Shown here: in pieces, positions 1 through 6,814 of the stretch
How the letters are laid out: each line of letters begins with the position of its first letter
Numbering within the stretch: position 1 is the first letter of the stretch
Assembly: GCF_003860215.1 (NCBI RefSeq)
Contig: NZ_RQYH01000016.1
Span: 1 to 44,553, forward strand
Source: Desulfovibrio sp. OH1186_COT-070
GTDB lineage: Bacteria > Desulfobacterota > Desulfovibrionia > Desulfovibrionales > Desulfovibrionaceae
Length of the DNA: 44,553 nt
Reading direction: 5' to 3'
The notes under the pieces: model-generated
What the model saw: only the letters and a program-made list of their open reading frames with translations
Database searches by the model: none
Told to the model about the DNA's origin: nothing
Program-made: the position numbers and the translations under genes

Positions 1-54
1 CATATGGGCATCGGTGGTATCACCCCGGCCATGAAACTGAAACGGGCGGCATAG
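1..54 (+). CDS. 3' end of an unidentified gene (partial)
   Basis: An open frame enters from the left edge and stops with TAG at 52-54. Only about 17 codons are visible (ending MKLKRAA), too few to name. It converges on the minus-strand ORF at 58-474, with only 3 bases between the two stops. Both lie in what looks like phage-derived debris next to tRNA-Ser, so this could be the tail of a prophage gene. Whether it is coding at all cannot be settled from this window. Confidence 0.25.
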   Translation, partial: HMGIGGITPAMKLKRAA

Positions 55-57
55 GCT

Positions 58-474
58 CTACTTTTGAGCACTACCACAAATGGGGAGATTACAGACCCAG
101 GCACGGGCGCGGGCATCAAAGAGTGATGCTGCGGCATGGGCCTCCTGCGTCAGCCGCGCTGTGTCCATTCCCGGATCGGCCGCAAACCGCGCTTCGTAAA
201 TTGCCTGCGCATGGGCGTCCTTCAAAACCAGAGTGTCCGGCGTTGGCGAAGAGAACTCCCACGGATGGCGTTGCCCGCGCTTGGCGCGCAGCCAGTCCCC
301 CACAGCCCCGGCCGTAGGGTGCAGGGCCGCGCCGAACGCCGCGCCGAAAGCAATGTTGCCCAAGGCTTCAAACATGCCGTATTCCGCCTGCTCCTGCGTC
401 CGTGCGGCGGCAATGATGGGCTCCACCATAGCCGCGCCCGCCGCGGCACCATGCGAGGGAAACAGGGAGGCCAT
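58..474 (-). CDS. Phage-like hypothetical protein, probably a fragment
   Basis: The frame encodes 138 residues and is not recognised as a named family. It is Ala/Gly-rich with a glycine-zipper-like stretch (residues about 37-58, IAFGAAFGAALHP) followed by a basic patch. This texture is common in large phage structural or polyvalent proteins. There is no convincing Shine-Dalgarno sequence before the ATG at 474, and an in-frame TGA lies a few codons upstream, so it is more likely an isolated piece than an intact gene. It sits between the left edge and a frameshifted AlpA-like regulator beside a tRNA, the classic place for integrated elements. The phage origin is inferred from style and context only. 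Confidence 0.35.
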   Translation of the reverse strand: MASLFPSHGAAAGAAMVEPIIAAARTQEQAEYGMFEALGNIAFGAAFGAALHPTAGAVGDWLRAKRGQRHPWEFSSPTPDTLVLKDAHAQAIYEARFAADPGMDTARLTQEAHAAASLFDARARAWVCNLPICGSAQK

Positions 475-546
475 CCATGATGGAACTCATTGAAAGCATG
501 CTACCCGGAGCACTCCGCAGCGGCATCAATGCAAGGAGGCATAGCC

Positions 547-731
547 ATGCAACAAGATAATCTTCTTCGTCTGACTGACGTAAAAAAATCATCCCCTTGT
601 CCCGTCCGACAATTTACAAGCGCATCCAGGAACGACACCTCGTACAGCCTGTTTTGGGCATATTTTTGGGCAGTTTTCGTTTATGCCCCTCCAAAATACC
701 CCCAACGTGTTTGCGCTGTCAAGATTTTTAA
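547..731 (+). pseudogene. AlpA-like phage/excision regulator, frameshifted
   Basis: A strong AAGGAGG precedes ATG 547. The frame begins MQQDNLLRLTDVKK and then loses homology at seven A residues (582-588). Reading on in the -1 frame from 588 gives IIPLSRPTIYKRIQERHL and then VQPVLG, which together with the first part match the winged-helix fold of AlpA/MerR-like phage regulators (LLRLxxV...LSRxTIYxxIxxGxFPxPxxLG). The -1 frame stops with TAA at 729-731. One base appears lost from the A-run. However, GTA AAA AAA also contains the slippery heptamer A_AAA_AAA in the right phase, so recoding is possible. The residues after VLG look unrelated, suggesting that the 3' end is also replaced. It is probably the relic of an element integrated at the neighbouring tRNA-Ser. 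Confidence 0.6.
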
Positions 732-765
732 TGGACATTGTGAGACGTCAAAACAGGGAAAAAGT

Positions 766-802
766 GAAGGCTCTCAAGTCTTTTGAGACGTTGAGAGCCT
801 TC
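766..802 (-). terminator. Rho-independent terminator of tRNA-Ser
   Basis: A perfect 12-bp inverted repeat, GAAGGCTCTCAA (766-777) with TTGAGAGCCTTC (791-802), has a 13-nt loop. On the minus strand it lies just downstream of the tRNA 3' end and is followed by ACTTTTTCCC. Confidence 0.7.
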
Positions 803-816
803 GGGAGAAAATGTCT

Positions 817-910
817 TGGCGGAGAGAGTGGGATTCGAACCCACGTAGGAGCTGTTAACCCCTAACTCGATTTCGAGTCGAGCGCGTTACGGCCGCTTCG
901 CTACCTCTCC
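817..910 (-). tRNA. tRNA-Ser (CGA)
   Basis: The minus strand folds into a class II tRNA. The 7-bp acceptor is GGAGAGG with TCTCTCC, closed by a G-U pair. The anticodon arm is CTCGA-CTCGAAA-TCGAG, giving anticodon CGA. A long variable arm and a T arm (GTGGG TTCGAAT CCCAC) follow. The discriminator is G and CCA is encoded (817-819). The long variable arm and the G discriminator fit serine. Phage-like debris begins on its 3' side, so it is a likely former attachment site. Confidence 0.95.
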
Positions 911-942
911 GCACGGCATGCACGAACTGCGTGCCACAAAAA

Positions 943-971
943 CATATATTTCATCACGGGCAAAAAAGCAA
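943..971 (-). promoter_or_regulatory. Sigma-70 type promoter of tRNA-Ser
   Basis: On the minus strand TTGCTT (plus 966-971) is followed after exactly 17 bases by TATATG (plus 943-948), about 33 bases upstream of the tRNA 5' end. Spacing and position suit a stable-RNA promoter. Confidence 0.5.
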
Positions 972-1282
972 TGACCTCGCAGCCACCCGCTTTGCACCGA
1001 TAAGCGCATGCCTTCCGCACGGCCTGCCGAAAAGTGCCGTTCCAAGTGTAAAGCCCATCCGGACTGTGCCCGCGCCCTCCCTTCCGCGCGTGAGCGGCCT
1101 GCAATATCCTCCCCGCTGACTGACAGGCGATCAGCCCCCTTGCTGCTTAAACAGGCAGCATCCGCTCCAAAGCGTTGTGCACCAAATGTCTTGCGCGAGA
1201 CAATCGGCAGAAAAAGTGAACTTTTGTCCGGCCTTCGTTGACAAAGGATCAAAAACGTGTTTCTTCAATTCATGGCCGCGTA

Positions 1283-1302
1283 CCGGCAATACGTTTTGCC
1301 GG
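1283..1302 (+). promoter_or_regulatory. 5' leader hairpin of the RRM gene
   Basis: CCGGCAA (1283-1289) pairs perfectly with TTGCCGG (1296-1302) around the loop TACGTT, about 40 bases upstream of the start codon. It has no T-run, so it is not a terminator. It could be an mRNA-stability element or a site for autoregulation by the encoded RNA-binding protein; the latter is inference only. Confidence 0.35.
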
Positions 1303-1343
1303 ATGGTCGCGCGGGAAGATTGTTTCTTTTGAGAGGGTGTTTC

Positions 1344-1610
1344 ATGTCCAAGTCTATTTATGTGGGGAACCTTCCTTGGTCCGCTACGGAAGAGCAGGTT
1401 CAGGATCTTTTTGCCGAGTACGGAAAAGTGCTGTCCGTCAAACTTGTGAGCGACAGGGATACCGGTCGTGCCCGTGGTTTCGGCTTTGTGGAAATGGAAG
1501 ACAACGAAGCTGAAGCCGCCATTGAGGCTCTGGACAACTTCACGTACGGCGGTCGCACCTTGCGCGTCAACGAAGCCAAACCCAGAGCCCCGCGTCCGCC
1601 CCGCTACTGA
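1344..1610 (+). CDS. Single-RRM RNA-binding protein
   Basis: The 88-residue protein is essentially one RNA recognition motif. RNP2 (IYVGNL, residues 5-10) and RNP1 (RGFGFVEM, about 44-51) are both intact, and a short basic, proline-rich tail (KPRAPRPPRY) follows. Small RRM proteins of this type occur in cyanobacteria and many proteobacteria and bind single-stranded RNA; several are cold-induced. ATG 1344 was chosen because the RRM begins immediately after it and GAGAGGG precedes it; in-frame codons upstream add nothing conserved. It appears monocistronic, with a 5' leader hairpin and a terminator directly downstream. The RNA targets cannot be told from sequence. Confidence 0.93.
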   Translation: MSKSIYVGNLPWSATEEQVQDLFAEYGKVLSVKLVSDRDTGRARGFGFVEMEDNEAEAAIEALDNFTYGGRTLRVNEAKPRAPRPPRY

Positions 1611-1667
1611 GCCACGGATTTTGAGAGCGCACGGGCGCAAGCCCGGCGCTTGAACGGATTGGCCGAA

Positions 1668-1695
1668 AACGTCTCGACTTCCGAGGCGTTTTTTT
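1668..1695 (+). terminator. Terminator after the RRM gene
   Basis: AACGTCTCG (1668-1676) pairs with CGAGGCGTT (1682-1690), with one wobble, and runs into an uninterrupted T tract. Confidence 0.85.
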
Positions 1696-1817
1696 ATGGG
1701 GCTGCGGATAACGCGGAACTGTATTGCCGACTGCCGGGATTTTTGCCATGATGCCACAGACGCTTTCGCCGGTTCGGCGAACCTCTGCGGCGCAACACTA
1801 TTTTTGAGGAGAACAGC

Positions 1818-2372
1818 ATGCTCAACCCCAAACAATGTGTGCTTTACAGCGGCGGAGCCGCAGGAACGGAACAGTTCTTCGGCGCGCTGGCCGAAAGCTG
1901 GGGCATGGAAGAAGTGAACTACAGCTTTGAAGGCCACCAGATCGAACGCACACGCGGCGTGCGCGTACTCACTTCGGAGGAGCTGAGCCTCAAGGACGTC
2001 AGCCTGACCTATGTTTCGCGGCTCATGAGCCGCGAATACACACGCGCCCCTCTGTTCCGCAAGGTTTTGCAGTCCATCTGCTGGCAGGTCAGCAGCGGTG
2101 ACCAGATCATCGTGGTCGGAGCCATTCAGCCCGACGGCACAGTCAAGGGCGGCACCGGCTGGGGAGCGGAGTTTGCCAAAATCTGCAACAAGCTGCTCTA
2201 TGTGTTCGATCAGCCGAGAAACGACTGGTTTTCCTGGCAGAAAGACAAATGGACCCCCCTGGAAAAGCCCGTCATCAGCCAGCCCCGTTTTGCCGCCACG
2301 GGAACACGCTTTCTTGAAGACAATGGCCGCGTGGCCATTCAGGATCTGTTTGCCCGGTCGTTCTCGCGCTGA
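1818..2372 (+). CDS. SLOG-like (LOG/DprA-type Rossmann) protein of unknown function
   Basis: The frame encodes 184 residues, and ATG 1818 follows GAGGAG at good spacing. The N-terminus has a nucleotide-binding-like loop (YSGGAAGTEQFF, residues about 10-21). Near residue 110 there is a second glycine motif (GGTGWGAEFAK) followed by LLYVFDQPRNDWFSW. The pattern of a GGAxG loop, a GG-T-x-A helix and a VYVFDQ strand resembles SLOG superfamily proteins that sense or process nucleotide ligands (DprA, LOG, TIR-SLOG relatives). I do not recognise a named family and assign no reaction. No signal peptide or membrane segment is evident. It is followed by a strong inverted repeat and then the siroheme decarboxylase-like gene. 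Confidence 0.6.
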   Translation: MLNPKQCVLYSGGAAGTEQFFGALAESWGMEEVNYSFEGHQIERTRGVRVLTSEELSLKDVSLTYVSRLMSREYTRAPLFRKVLQSICWQVSSGDQIIVVGAIQPDGTVKGGTGWGAEFAKICNKLLYVFDQPRNDWFSWQKDKWTPLEKPVISQPRFAATGTRFLEDNGRVAIQDLFARSFSR

Positions 2373-2399
2373 TGCCGCAAACCGGGCACAGCAATCTCC

Positions 2400-2434
2400 G
2401 GCATCTTCGCGGAATGCCCTTCTGCGAAGATGCC
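2400..2434 (+). repeat. 11-bp perfect inverted repeat between genes
   Basis: GGCATCTTCGC (2400-2410) pairs with GCGAAGATGCC (2424-2434) around a 13-nt loop. No T-run follows. It overlaps an alternative ATG at 2430 of the next frame, which argues for the later start at 2469. It may be an mRNA processing or attenuation hairpin at the head of the tetrapyrrole genes. Confidence 0.55.
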
Positions 2435-2468
2435 CAAACCGCGTTTGTGCGCTTTTGCGACGGGCAAA

Positions 2469-2948
2469 ATGAACCACTCCTTTACCCCTGCGGAACAGAC
2501 TGTCCTGCGCACAGTACAGGACAATCTTCCCGATGGCCTCACGCCGTACGCCCTGATGGCCGAACAGGCGGGCCTGACGGAAAAACAGGTTCTGGATCTG
2601 CTCACGGGCCTGAAAAAGTCCGGCGCCATCCGCCGCTTCGGCGTCAGCCTCAAGCACCAGAAAACCGCCTGGCGGCACAACGCCATGGTCGCATGGAAAG
2701 TGGACGCCGCACAAGTGGAGGAATGCGGGCGTCAGGTAGCCCGACACAGCCACGTTTCCCATGCCTACTACCGCCCCAGCCCCACGCCTGACTGGCCCTA
2801 TGAGCTGTATACCATGATCCACGGCCGCAGCGAAGCCGAATGCCTGGAAGTGGTGGACGAAATCATGCACCGCACTCCGTTGCGGGACCATGCCATCCTG
2901 CGCAGCCTCAAGGAACTGAAAAAAACCTCCATGACCTACTTTGCCTGA
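2469..2948 (+). CDS. ahbB: Siroheme decarboxylase subunit (AhbA/AhbB, Lrp/AsnC-like fold)
   Basis: The 159-residue protein has an N-terminal winged-helix region (about 8-58) and a C-terminal RAM-like domain, the layout of Lrp/AsnC regulators. Siroheme decarboxylases share this fold but work as enzymes. They remove acetate carboxyls from siroheme to give 12,18-didecarboxysiroheme in the sulfate-reducer and archaeal route to heme. The His-rich stretch ([11 protein letters not shown]) and the segment [13 protein letters not shown] are typical of this enzyme branch rather than of DNA-binding Lrp. The partner subunit is not in the window. The B assignment is from memory of the two subunits and could be wrong. 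ATG 2469 lacks a clear Shine-Dalgarno; the alternative ATG 2430 lies inside a hairpin. hemL follows 13 bases later, supporting a tetrapyrrole operon. Confidence 0.75.
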   Translation: MNHSFTPAEQTVLRTVQDNLPDGLTPYALMAEQAGLTEKQVLDLLTGLKKSGAIRRFGVSLKHQKTAWRHNAMVAWKVDAAQVEECGRQVARHSHVSHAYYRPSPTPDWPYELYTMIHGRSEAECLEVVDEIMHRTPLRDHAILRSLKELKKTSMTYFA

Positions 2949-2961
2949 CAAGGAGCCACGC

Positions 2962-4233
2962 ATGGACGACGCCTCCCGCAAACTTTTTGAAAAAAGCCGC
3001 GCTCTTGTTCCCGGCGGCGTCAACAGTCCTGTGCGCGCCTGCCACAATGTGGACAGCCTGCCCCTGTTCATCGCCGAAGCCCACGGCTGCCACCTGATCG
3101 ATGCGGACGGGAAAAACTATATTGACTTTGTGCTCTCTTGGGGCCCCATGATTTTGGGGCATGATGCCGCGCCTGTGACCGAAGCCGTGTGCAGCGCAGC
3201 CAAGCGGGGCACCAGCTATGGCGCGCCCTGCCCGGACGAGGTAGCCTTGGCCGAAGCCGTTGTGGCAGCCATGCCCGGCCTTGAGATGGTTCGCATGGTC
3301 AACTCCGGCACAGAGGCCACCATGAGTGCCTTGCGCCTGGCCCGTGCCGCTACCGGCCGGGACAAGGTTCTCAAGTTTATCGGCTGCTACCACGGCCATG
3401 CGGATCCCTTTCTGGCCGCAGCCGGATCGGGCGTGGCCACTTTTTCCATTCCGGGAACACCCGGTGTGCCCCAAAGCGTTGTGGCCGACACCCTGCTCGC
3501 CCCGTACAATGATCTGGCGGCGGTGGAAGAAATTTTCGCAGTCCACGGTCCGGCCATCGCTGCGGTGATTGTGGAGCCTGTAGCCGCCAACATGGGACTG
3601 GTACTCCCCAAACCGGGCTTTCTGGAAGGATTGCGCGCCCTGACCACACAGCACGGCAGCCTGCTTGTTTTCGACGAGGTCATTACAGGCTTTCGGGTGG
3701 CCTTTGGCGGGGCGCAAGCCCGGTTCAACATTGACCCGGACCTGACCACCTTTGGCAAAATCATCGGCGGCGGCCTGCCCGTGGGCGCTTTTGGCGGAAA
3801 ACGCCGCTATATGGAGCTTGTGGCTCCCCAAGGCAATGTGTACCAAGCGGGAACCCTGTCCGGAAACCCGCTGGCCATGGCTGCCGGACTCGCCACCGTA
3901 CGCGCGCTGGCTGTTGCGGATTATGGCGCCCTGGAAGCGCGCACCAGCGCCTTTGCCACTGCCTTGCGCGACATTCTGGCCGCCAAGGGAGTGCCTGTGC
4001 AGATGCCCACACTGGCCTCCATGTTCTGCCCGTACTTCTGCGAACATGAGGTCACGGACTTTGCCGGTGCGAAAGCCTGCGACCAAAAACTTTTCACCAA
4101 TTTTTACAAGCAGATGCGCGCTCAGGGCATCTACCTTGCGCCGTCAGGCTTTGAAACCGGCATGGTGTCTTTTGCCCACACCGAGGACGATTTCTCCCGC
4201 ACGCTGGACGCCGCCCGCAAAGTGGCCCTGTAA
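2962..4233 (+). CDS. hemL: Glutamate-1-semialdehyde 2,1-aminomutase
   Basis: This 423-residue PLP enzyme converts glutamate-1-semialdehyde to 5-aminolevulinate, the committed C5-pathway precursor of all tetrapyrroles. Family signatures are present: [10 protein letters not shown] near the N-terminus, the substrate-loop region [17 protein letters not shown], the cofactor strand [10 protein letters not shown], and the PLP lysine in [18 protein letters not shown]. Length is normal for HemL. ATG 2962 is set by AAGGAG at 2950-2955. It is tightly placed between the siroheme decarboxylase subunit and cbiG, so ALA supply is encoded with both heme-route and corrin-route enzymes. The cytosolic location is inferred from the absence of a signal. 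Confidence 0.97.
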   Translation: MDDASRKLFEKSRALVPGGVNSPVRACHNVDSLPLFIAEAHGCHLIDADGKNYIDFVLSWGPMILGHDAAPVTEAVCSAAKRGTSYGAPCPDEVALAEAVVAAMPGLEMVRMVNSGTEATMSALRLARAATGRDKVLKFIGCYHGHADPFLAAAGSGVATFSIPGTPGVPQSVVADTLLAPYNDLAAVEEIFAVHGPAIAAVIVEPVAANMGLVLPKPGFLEGLRALTTQHGSLLVFDEVITGFRVAFGGAQARFNIDPDLTTFGKIIGGGLPVGAFGGKRRYMELVAPQGNVYQAGTLSGNPLAMAAGLATVRALAVADYGALEARTSAFATALRDILAAKGVPVQMPTLASMFCPYFCEHEVTDFAGAKACDQKLFTNFYKQMRAQGIYLAPSGFETGMVSFAHTEDDFSRTLDAARKVAL

Positions 4234-4243
4234 GAGGCCTCCC

Positions 4244-5359
4244 TTGCGTGTGCTGCCGCTGGCCTGCTACGCCCTCAGCCGTGCCGCCCTGCCCCTGGCA
4301 GAACGGCTGGCCGCGCGGCTGGCGGAGTGCCCCTGGAGCGCGCCCGGCCAGCGCAGTATCGGGCAGTGCCGGATCTTCGCCCCCCAGCGCTTCTGCCCGT
4401 GCGGCGCCACTCCCTTTGACCGGCTGGGGGAGATGCTGGCCCGTACCTACAGAAGCCACGCCGCCCATATTTTCCTCGGCGCGGCCGGAATCGCAGTACG
4501 TGCCTTGGCTCCCCTGCTGGGACACAAGAGCCAGGATCCGCCCTCTCTGGTGCTGGATCATGCGGGCAGATATGTCGTCAGCATTCTGTCCGGGCACTGG
4601 GGGGGAGGCAATGACCTCACCGAACATCTGGCCCGCCTGCTGGGGGCTACGCCCGTTGTCACCACGGCTTCCGACTGTCTGGGAGAGCAGAGCCCCCCGC
4701 CGCTGGACATCCACCTGCGCGATGCCGGCCTGCGCATTCTGGACTGGGACAGGCTGCCGCGCTTTCAGGCAGCACTTCTGGACAACGAAAAAATTTTCCT
4801 GCACGACCCTTGCGCAGCCGTGCCCGCCCACCCAAACCTGATCCCCGTACGCGATATTCCCGCCCAGGCGTTGGCCCCTGCCCTGCATGTGAGCGCGCAC
4901 TGGCGATACTGTGAACCTGCGCCGCACATTCTGCGTGTGGCGGTTCCCCGTTTGTATCTGGGGATAGGCTGCCGCAAGAATCTCGCGCCGGATATGCTGG
5001 CCGCTGCCGTGGAAGAAACCTTCTTTCGGCATGGGCTGGAAAAAAAAGCTCTTGCCGCTTTGAGTACGGTTACGGACAAACTGAACGAGCCCGCCCTGCG
5101 CCTGCTGGCAGAAGAACTCTCCGTTCCCCTGAAGGGCTTTTGCGCTGCGAAACTGGCTGCCTGCCCCGTTCTCCACCCTTCAAAAGCGGCGGGGCAACGA
5201 TTCGGGCAGATCCCCTTCAGTGTGTGCGAAGGAGCGGCCCTGCTGGCCGCGAGCGAAAGCATTCCTGACAGCGTGCGCCTGCTGCTGCCCAAACAAAAAA
5301 TCCTTTCCTGCCTGACGCTGGCTGTTGCCGCCCCGCAGGGCGGCCCACGCGAAACATGA
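4244..5359 (+). CDS. cbiG: Cobalt-precorrin-5A hydrolase (CbiG)
   Basis: The protein has 371 residues. CbiG opens the ring-A lactone of cobalt-precorrin-5A, releasing acetaldehyde, in anaerobic corrin synthesis. The family core is clear: GAAGIAVRALAPLLGHK, then DPPSLVLDHAGRYVVS and the SGHWGGGNDLT glycine loop (usual form SGHLGGAN). The C-terminal domain begins around LYLGIGCRK, includes LNEPALRLLAEEL, and ends with the cysteine/serine-bearing segment SVCEGAALLA. No ATG is available; TTG 4244 was chosen because AGAGG (4233-4237) overlapping the hemL stop lies 6 bases upstream, with GTG 4250 as the alternative. It is followed within 10 bases by cobJ, the usual pairing. Translational coupling to hemL is likely. 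Confidence 0.92.
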   Translation: MRVLPLACYALSRAALPLAERLAARLAECPWSAPGQRSIGQCRIFAPQRFCPCGATPFDRLGEMLARTYRSHAAHIFLGAAGIAVRALAPLLGHKSQDPPSLVLDHAGRYVVSILSGHWGGGNDLTEHLARLLGATPVVTTASDCLGEQSPPPLDIHLRDAGLRILDWDRLPRFQAALLDNEKIFLHDPCAAVPAHPNLIPVRDIPAQALAPALHVSAHWRYCEPAPHILRVAVPRLYLGIGCRKNLAPDMLAAAVEETFFRHGLEKKALAALSTVTDKLNEPALRLLAEELSVPLKGFCAAKLAACPVLHPSKAAGQRFGQIPFSVCEGAALLAASESIPDSVRLLLPKQKILSCLTLAVAAPQGGPRET

Positions 5360-5368
5360 GGAGCCTAT

Positions 5369-6160
5369 ATGCCTTCGGCAAGTCTGCACGTTGTGGGGCT
5401 TGGCCCCGGCGATGCCCAATGCCTGACGCCCCAGGCGCGTACCGTGCTGGAACAGGCCCGCTGTGTGGCCGGATACCACCTGTATGTAGAAATGGTCCCG
5501 CCCGAAATTCTGGCCGGAAAAAACCTCATCAGCACCGGCATGCGCCAGGAGCGGGAGCGTTGCTCTCTGGCTGTGGACGCAGCTCTGGCAGGCCAGCCTA
5601 CAGCTCTGGTCTGTTCCGGCGATCCGGGCATTTACGCACTGGCGGGCCTGACTCTGGAAGTTCTGGAAGAACGCGATCTTCTGGGCAGCATTCCCTTTGG
5701 CGTTGTGCCCGGCGTTCCGGCCCTCTGCGCCGCGGCGGCTCTGTTGGGAGCCCCCCTGACCCACGATTTCGCCTGCATCAGCCTCAGCGATCTGCTGACG
5801 CCGTGGGAAACCATTGTACGCCGCCTCACTGCCGCCCTTGAGGCCGATTTTGTCTGCGTTATCTATAACCCCCGCTCCCGCGGGAGGCAGCACCATCTGG
5901 CCGAAGCCCTGAGCTTGGCGAGACGCTTTCGTCCGCCGGACTGCCCTGTAGGACTGGTGCGTCAGGCGTTCCGGCAGGGGCAGAACGCCGCTGTCCACCG
6001 TCTGGATCAGATTGATCCACAGCAGGTGGACATGCTTTCCCTGCTCATCATCGGCAATACACAAAGCCGGGTGCTCGGTCCCCACATGCTGACGCCGCGA
6101 GGCTATGCCCGCCCGCAAAATAACGCCGCGCACCGTATTGACACGTTGATACACCCCTGA
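5369..6160 (+). CDS. cobJ: Precorrin-3B C17-methyltransferase (CobJ/CbiH)
   Basis: This 263-residue SAM-dependent methyltransferase of the tetrapyrrole methylase fold contracts the ring and methylates C17 of (cobalt-)precorrin-3B. It shows the N-terminal glycine loop VVGLGPGD and the dyad helix AGYHLYVE. The SAM-binding VCSGDPGIYALAG and VVPGVPALCAAAALLGAPLT are present, and VIYNPRSRGRQHHL near residue 170 is typical of CobJ/CbiH. Length is normal. GAGGAG sits 7 bases before ATG 5369. It follows cbiG by 9 bases and completes the tetrapyrrole run. With cbiG beside it, the cobalt-early (CbiH) form of the reaction is the more likely one. Confidence 0.95.
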   Translation: MPSASLHVVGLGPGDAQCLTPQARTVLEQARCVAGYHLYVEMVPPEILAGKNLISTGMRQERERCSLAVDAALAGQPTALVCSGDPGIYALAGLTLEVLEERDLLGSIPFGVVPGVPALCAAAALLGAPLTHDFACISLSDLLTPWETIVRRLTAALEADFVCVIYNPRSRGRQHHLAEALSLARRFRPPDCPVGLVRQAFRQGQNAAVHRLDQIDPQQVDMLSLLIIGNTQSRVLGPHMLTPRGYARPQNNAAHRIDTLIHP

Positions 6161-6209
6161 TTAGGGTAGCAGGAGGTGTTTCTCCATATTTTTTCCAAGG
6201 AGGTCTGCG

Positions 6210-6596
6210 GTGAAAAGAATCCTGTTCCTCTCCTGTATGCTGACGCTTGCCGTGGCGGCGTCTGTGGCGGCGGCCCCCAAGGCTCCTGAAGCCCCCCTGG
6301 AGTTCAAGGGCTCGCAAAAAACCGTCATGTTCCCCCATGTGCCTCACGCCAAGGTGGAGTGCGTGACCTGTCATCACCTGATTGACGGCAAGGAAAGTTA
6401 TGCCAAGTGCGGCAGTTCGGGCTGTCACGATGATCTCGTGGGCAAAAAGGGCGAAAAGAGTCTGCACTATGTGGTCCACTCCAAAAGAGACCTCAAGCAC
6501 ACCAGTTGTCTGATGTGCCACACCAAGGTTGTGGAGGAAAAACCCGACCTGAAGAAGGATCTTCTGGGTTGCGCCAAGTCCAAGTGCCATCCGTAA
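6210..6596 (+). CDS. cycA: Tetraheme cytochrome c3 (type I), periplasmic
   Basis: The 128-residue precursor has a Sec signal (residues 1-21, cleavage before APKAP) and four c-type heme sites: CVTCH (51-55), CGSSGCH (67-73), CLMCH (100-104) and CAKSKCH (121-127). Alternating CxxCH and CxxxxCH is the hallmark of Desulfovibrio cytochrome c3, and spare histidines (H43, H46, H56, H90) can serve as the second axial ligands. The protein shuttles electrons between periplasmic hydrogenases or formate dehydrogenases and membrane redox complexes. The start is GTG 6210 with AAGGAGG six bases upstream. It lies just after the heme and corrin genes; from memory the same hemL-cbiG-cobJ-c3 order occurs in D. 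vulgaris. A strong hairpin ends it. Confidence 0.98.
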   Translation: MKRILFLSCMLTLAVAASVAAAPKAPEAPLEFKGSQKTVMFPHVPHAKVECVTCHHLIDGKESYAKCGSSGCHDDLVGKKGEKSLHYVVHSKRDLKHTSCLMCHTKVVEEKPDLKKDLLGCAKSKCHP

Positions 6597-6634
6597 GCCT
6601 CAAGCGGGAAAGCGAAATCTGTCATCAGTCTGGC

Positions 6635-6677
6635 AACCGGAGCCGTCCCCCATGAAGGCGGCTCCGGTTCCGCTTTT
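6635..6677 (+). terminator. Terminator after cytochrome c3
   Basis: AACCGGAGCCG (6635-6645) pairs perfectly over 11 bp with CGGCTCCGGTT (6659-6669). Only a short CTTTT follows, so it may act mainly by stabilising the transcript's 3' end. Confidence 0.65.
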
Positions 6678-6814
6678 GCGGCCTCCGGCAAAGGCCTTCG
6701 TCGCCATGCATTTGCCTCTTTTTCCATAAGCTGATATGAACATTTGGCGTTTTTGTCGCAGGCGGCGCACGCGCACGGTTTTTCGCCACACGACATACCC
6801 CCACGAGGCTGCAT

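Larger units (their letters stand above)
911..1343. other. Intergenic region between tRNA-Ser and the RRM gene
   Basis: This stretch of 433 bases holds the tRNA promoter at its left end. On its right it holds the untranslated leader of the RRM gene, with a TTGACA at 1238-1243 that lacks a good -10 partner and a hairpin at 1283-1302. Frames across it show no family-like protein and no good ribosome binding sites. Nothing else is recognised in it. Confidence 0.6.

Noticed and set aside
1131-3071. Open frame of 646 codons on the minus strand
   Set aside because: It runs opposite the RRM, SLOG-like and siroheme decarboxylase genes and the start of hemL. It has no family pattern.
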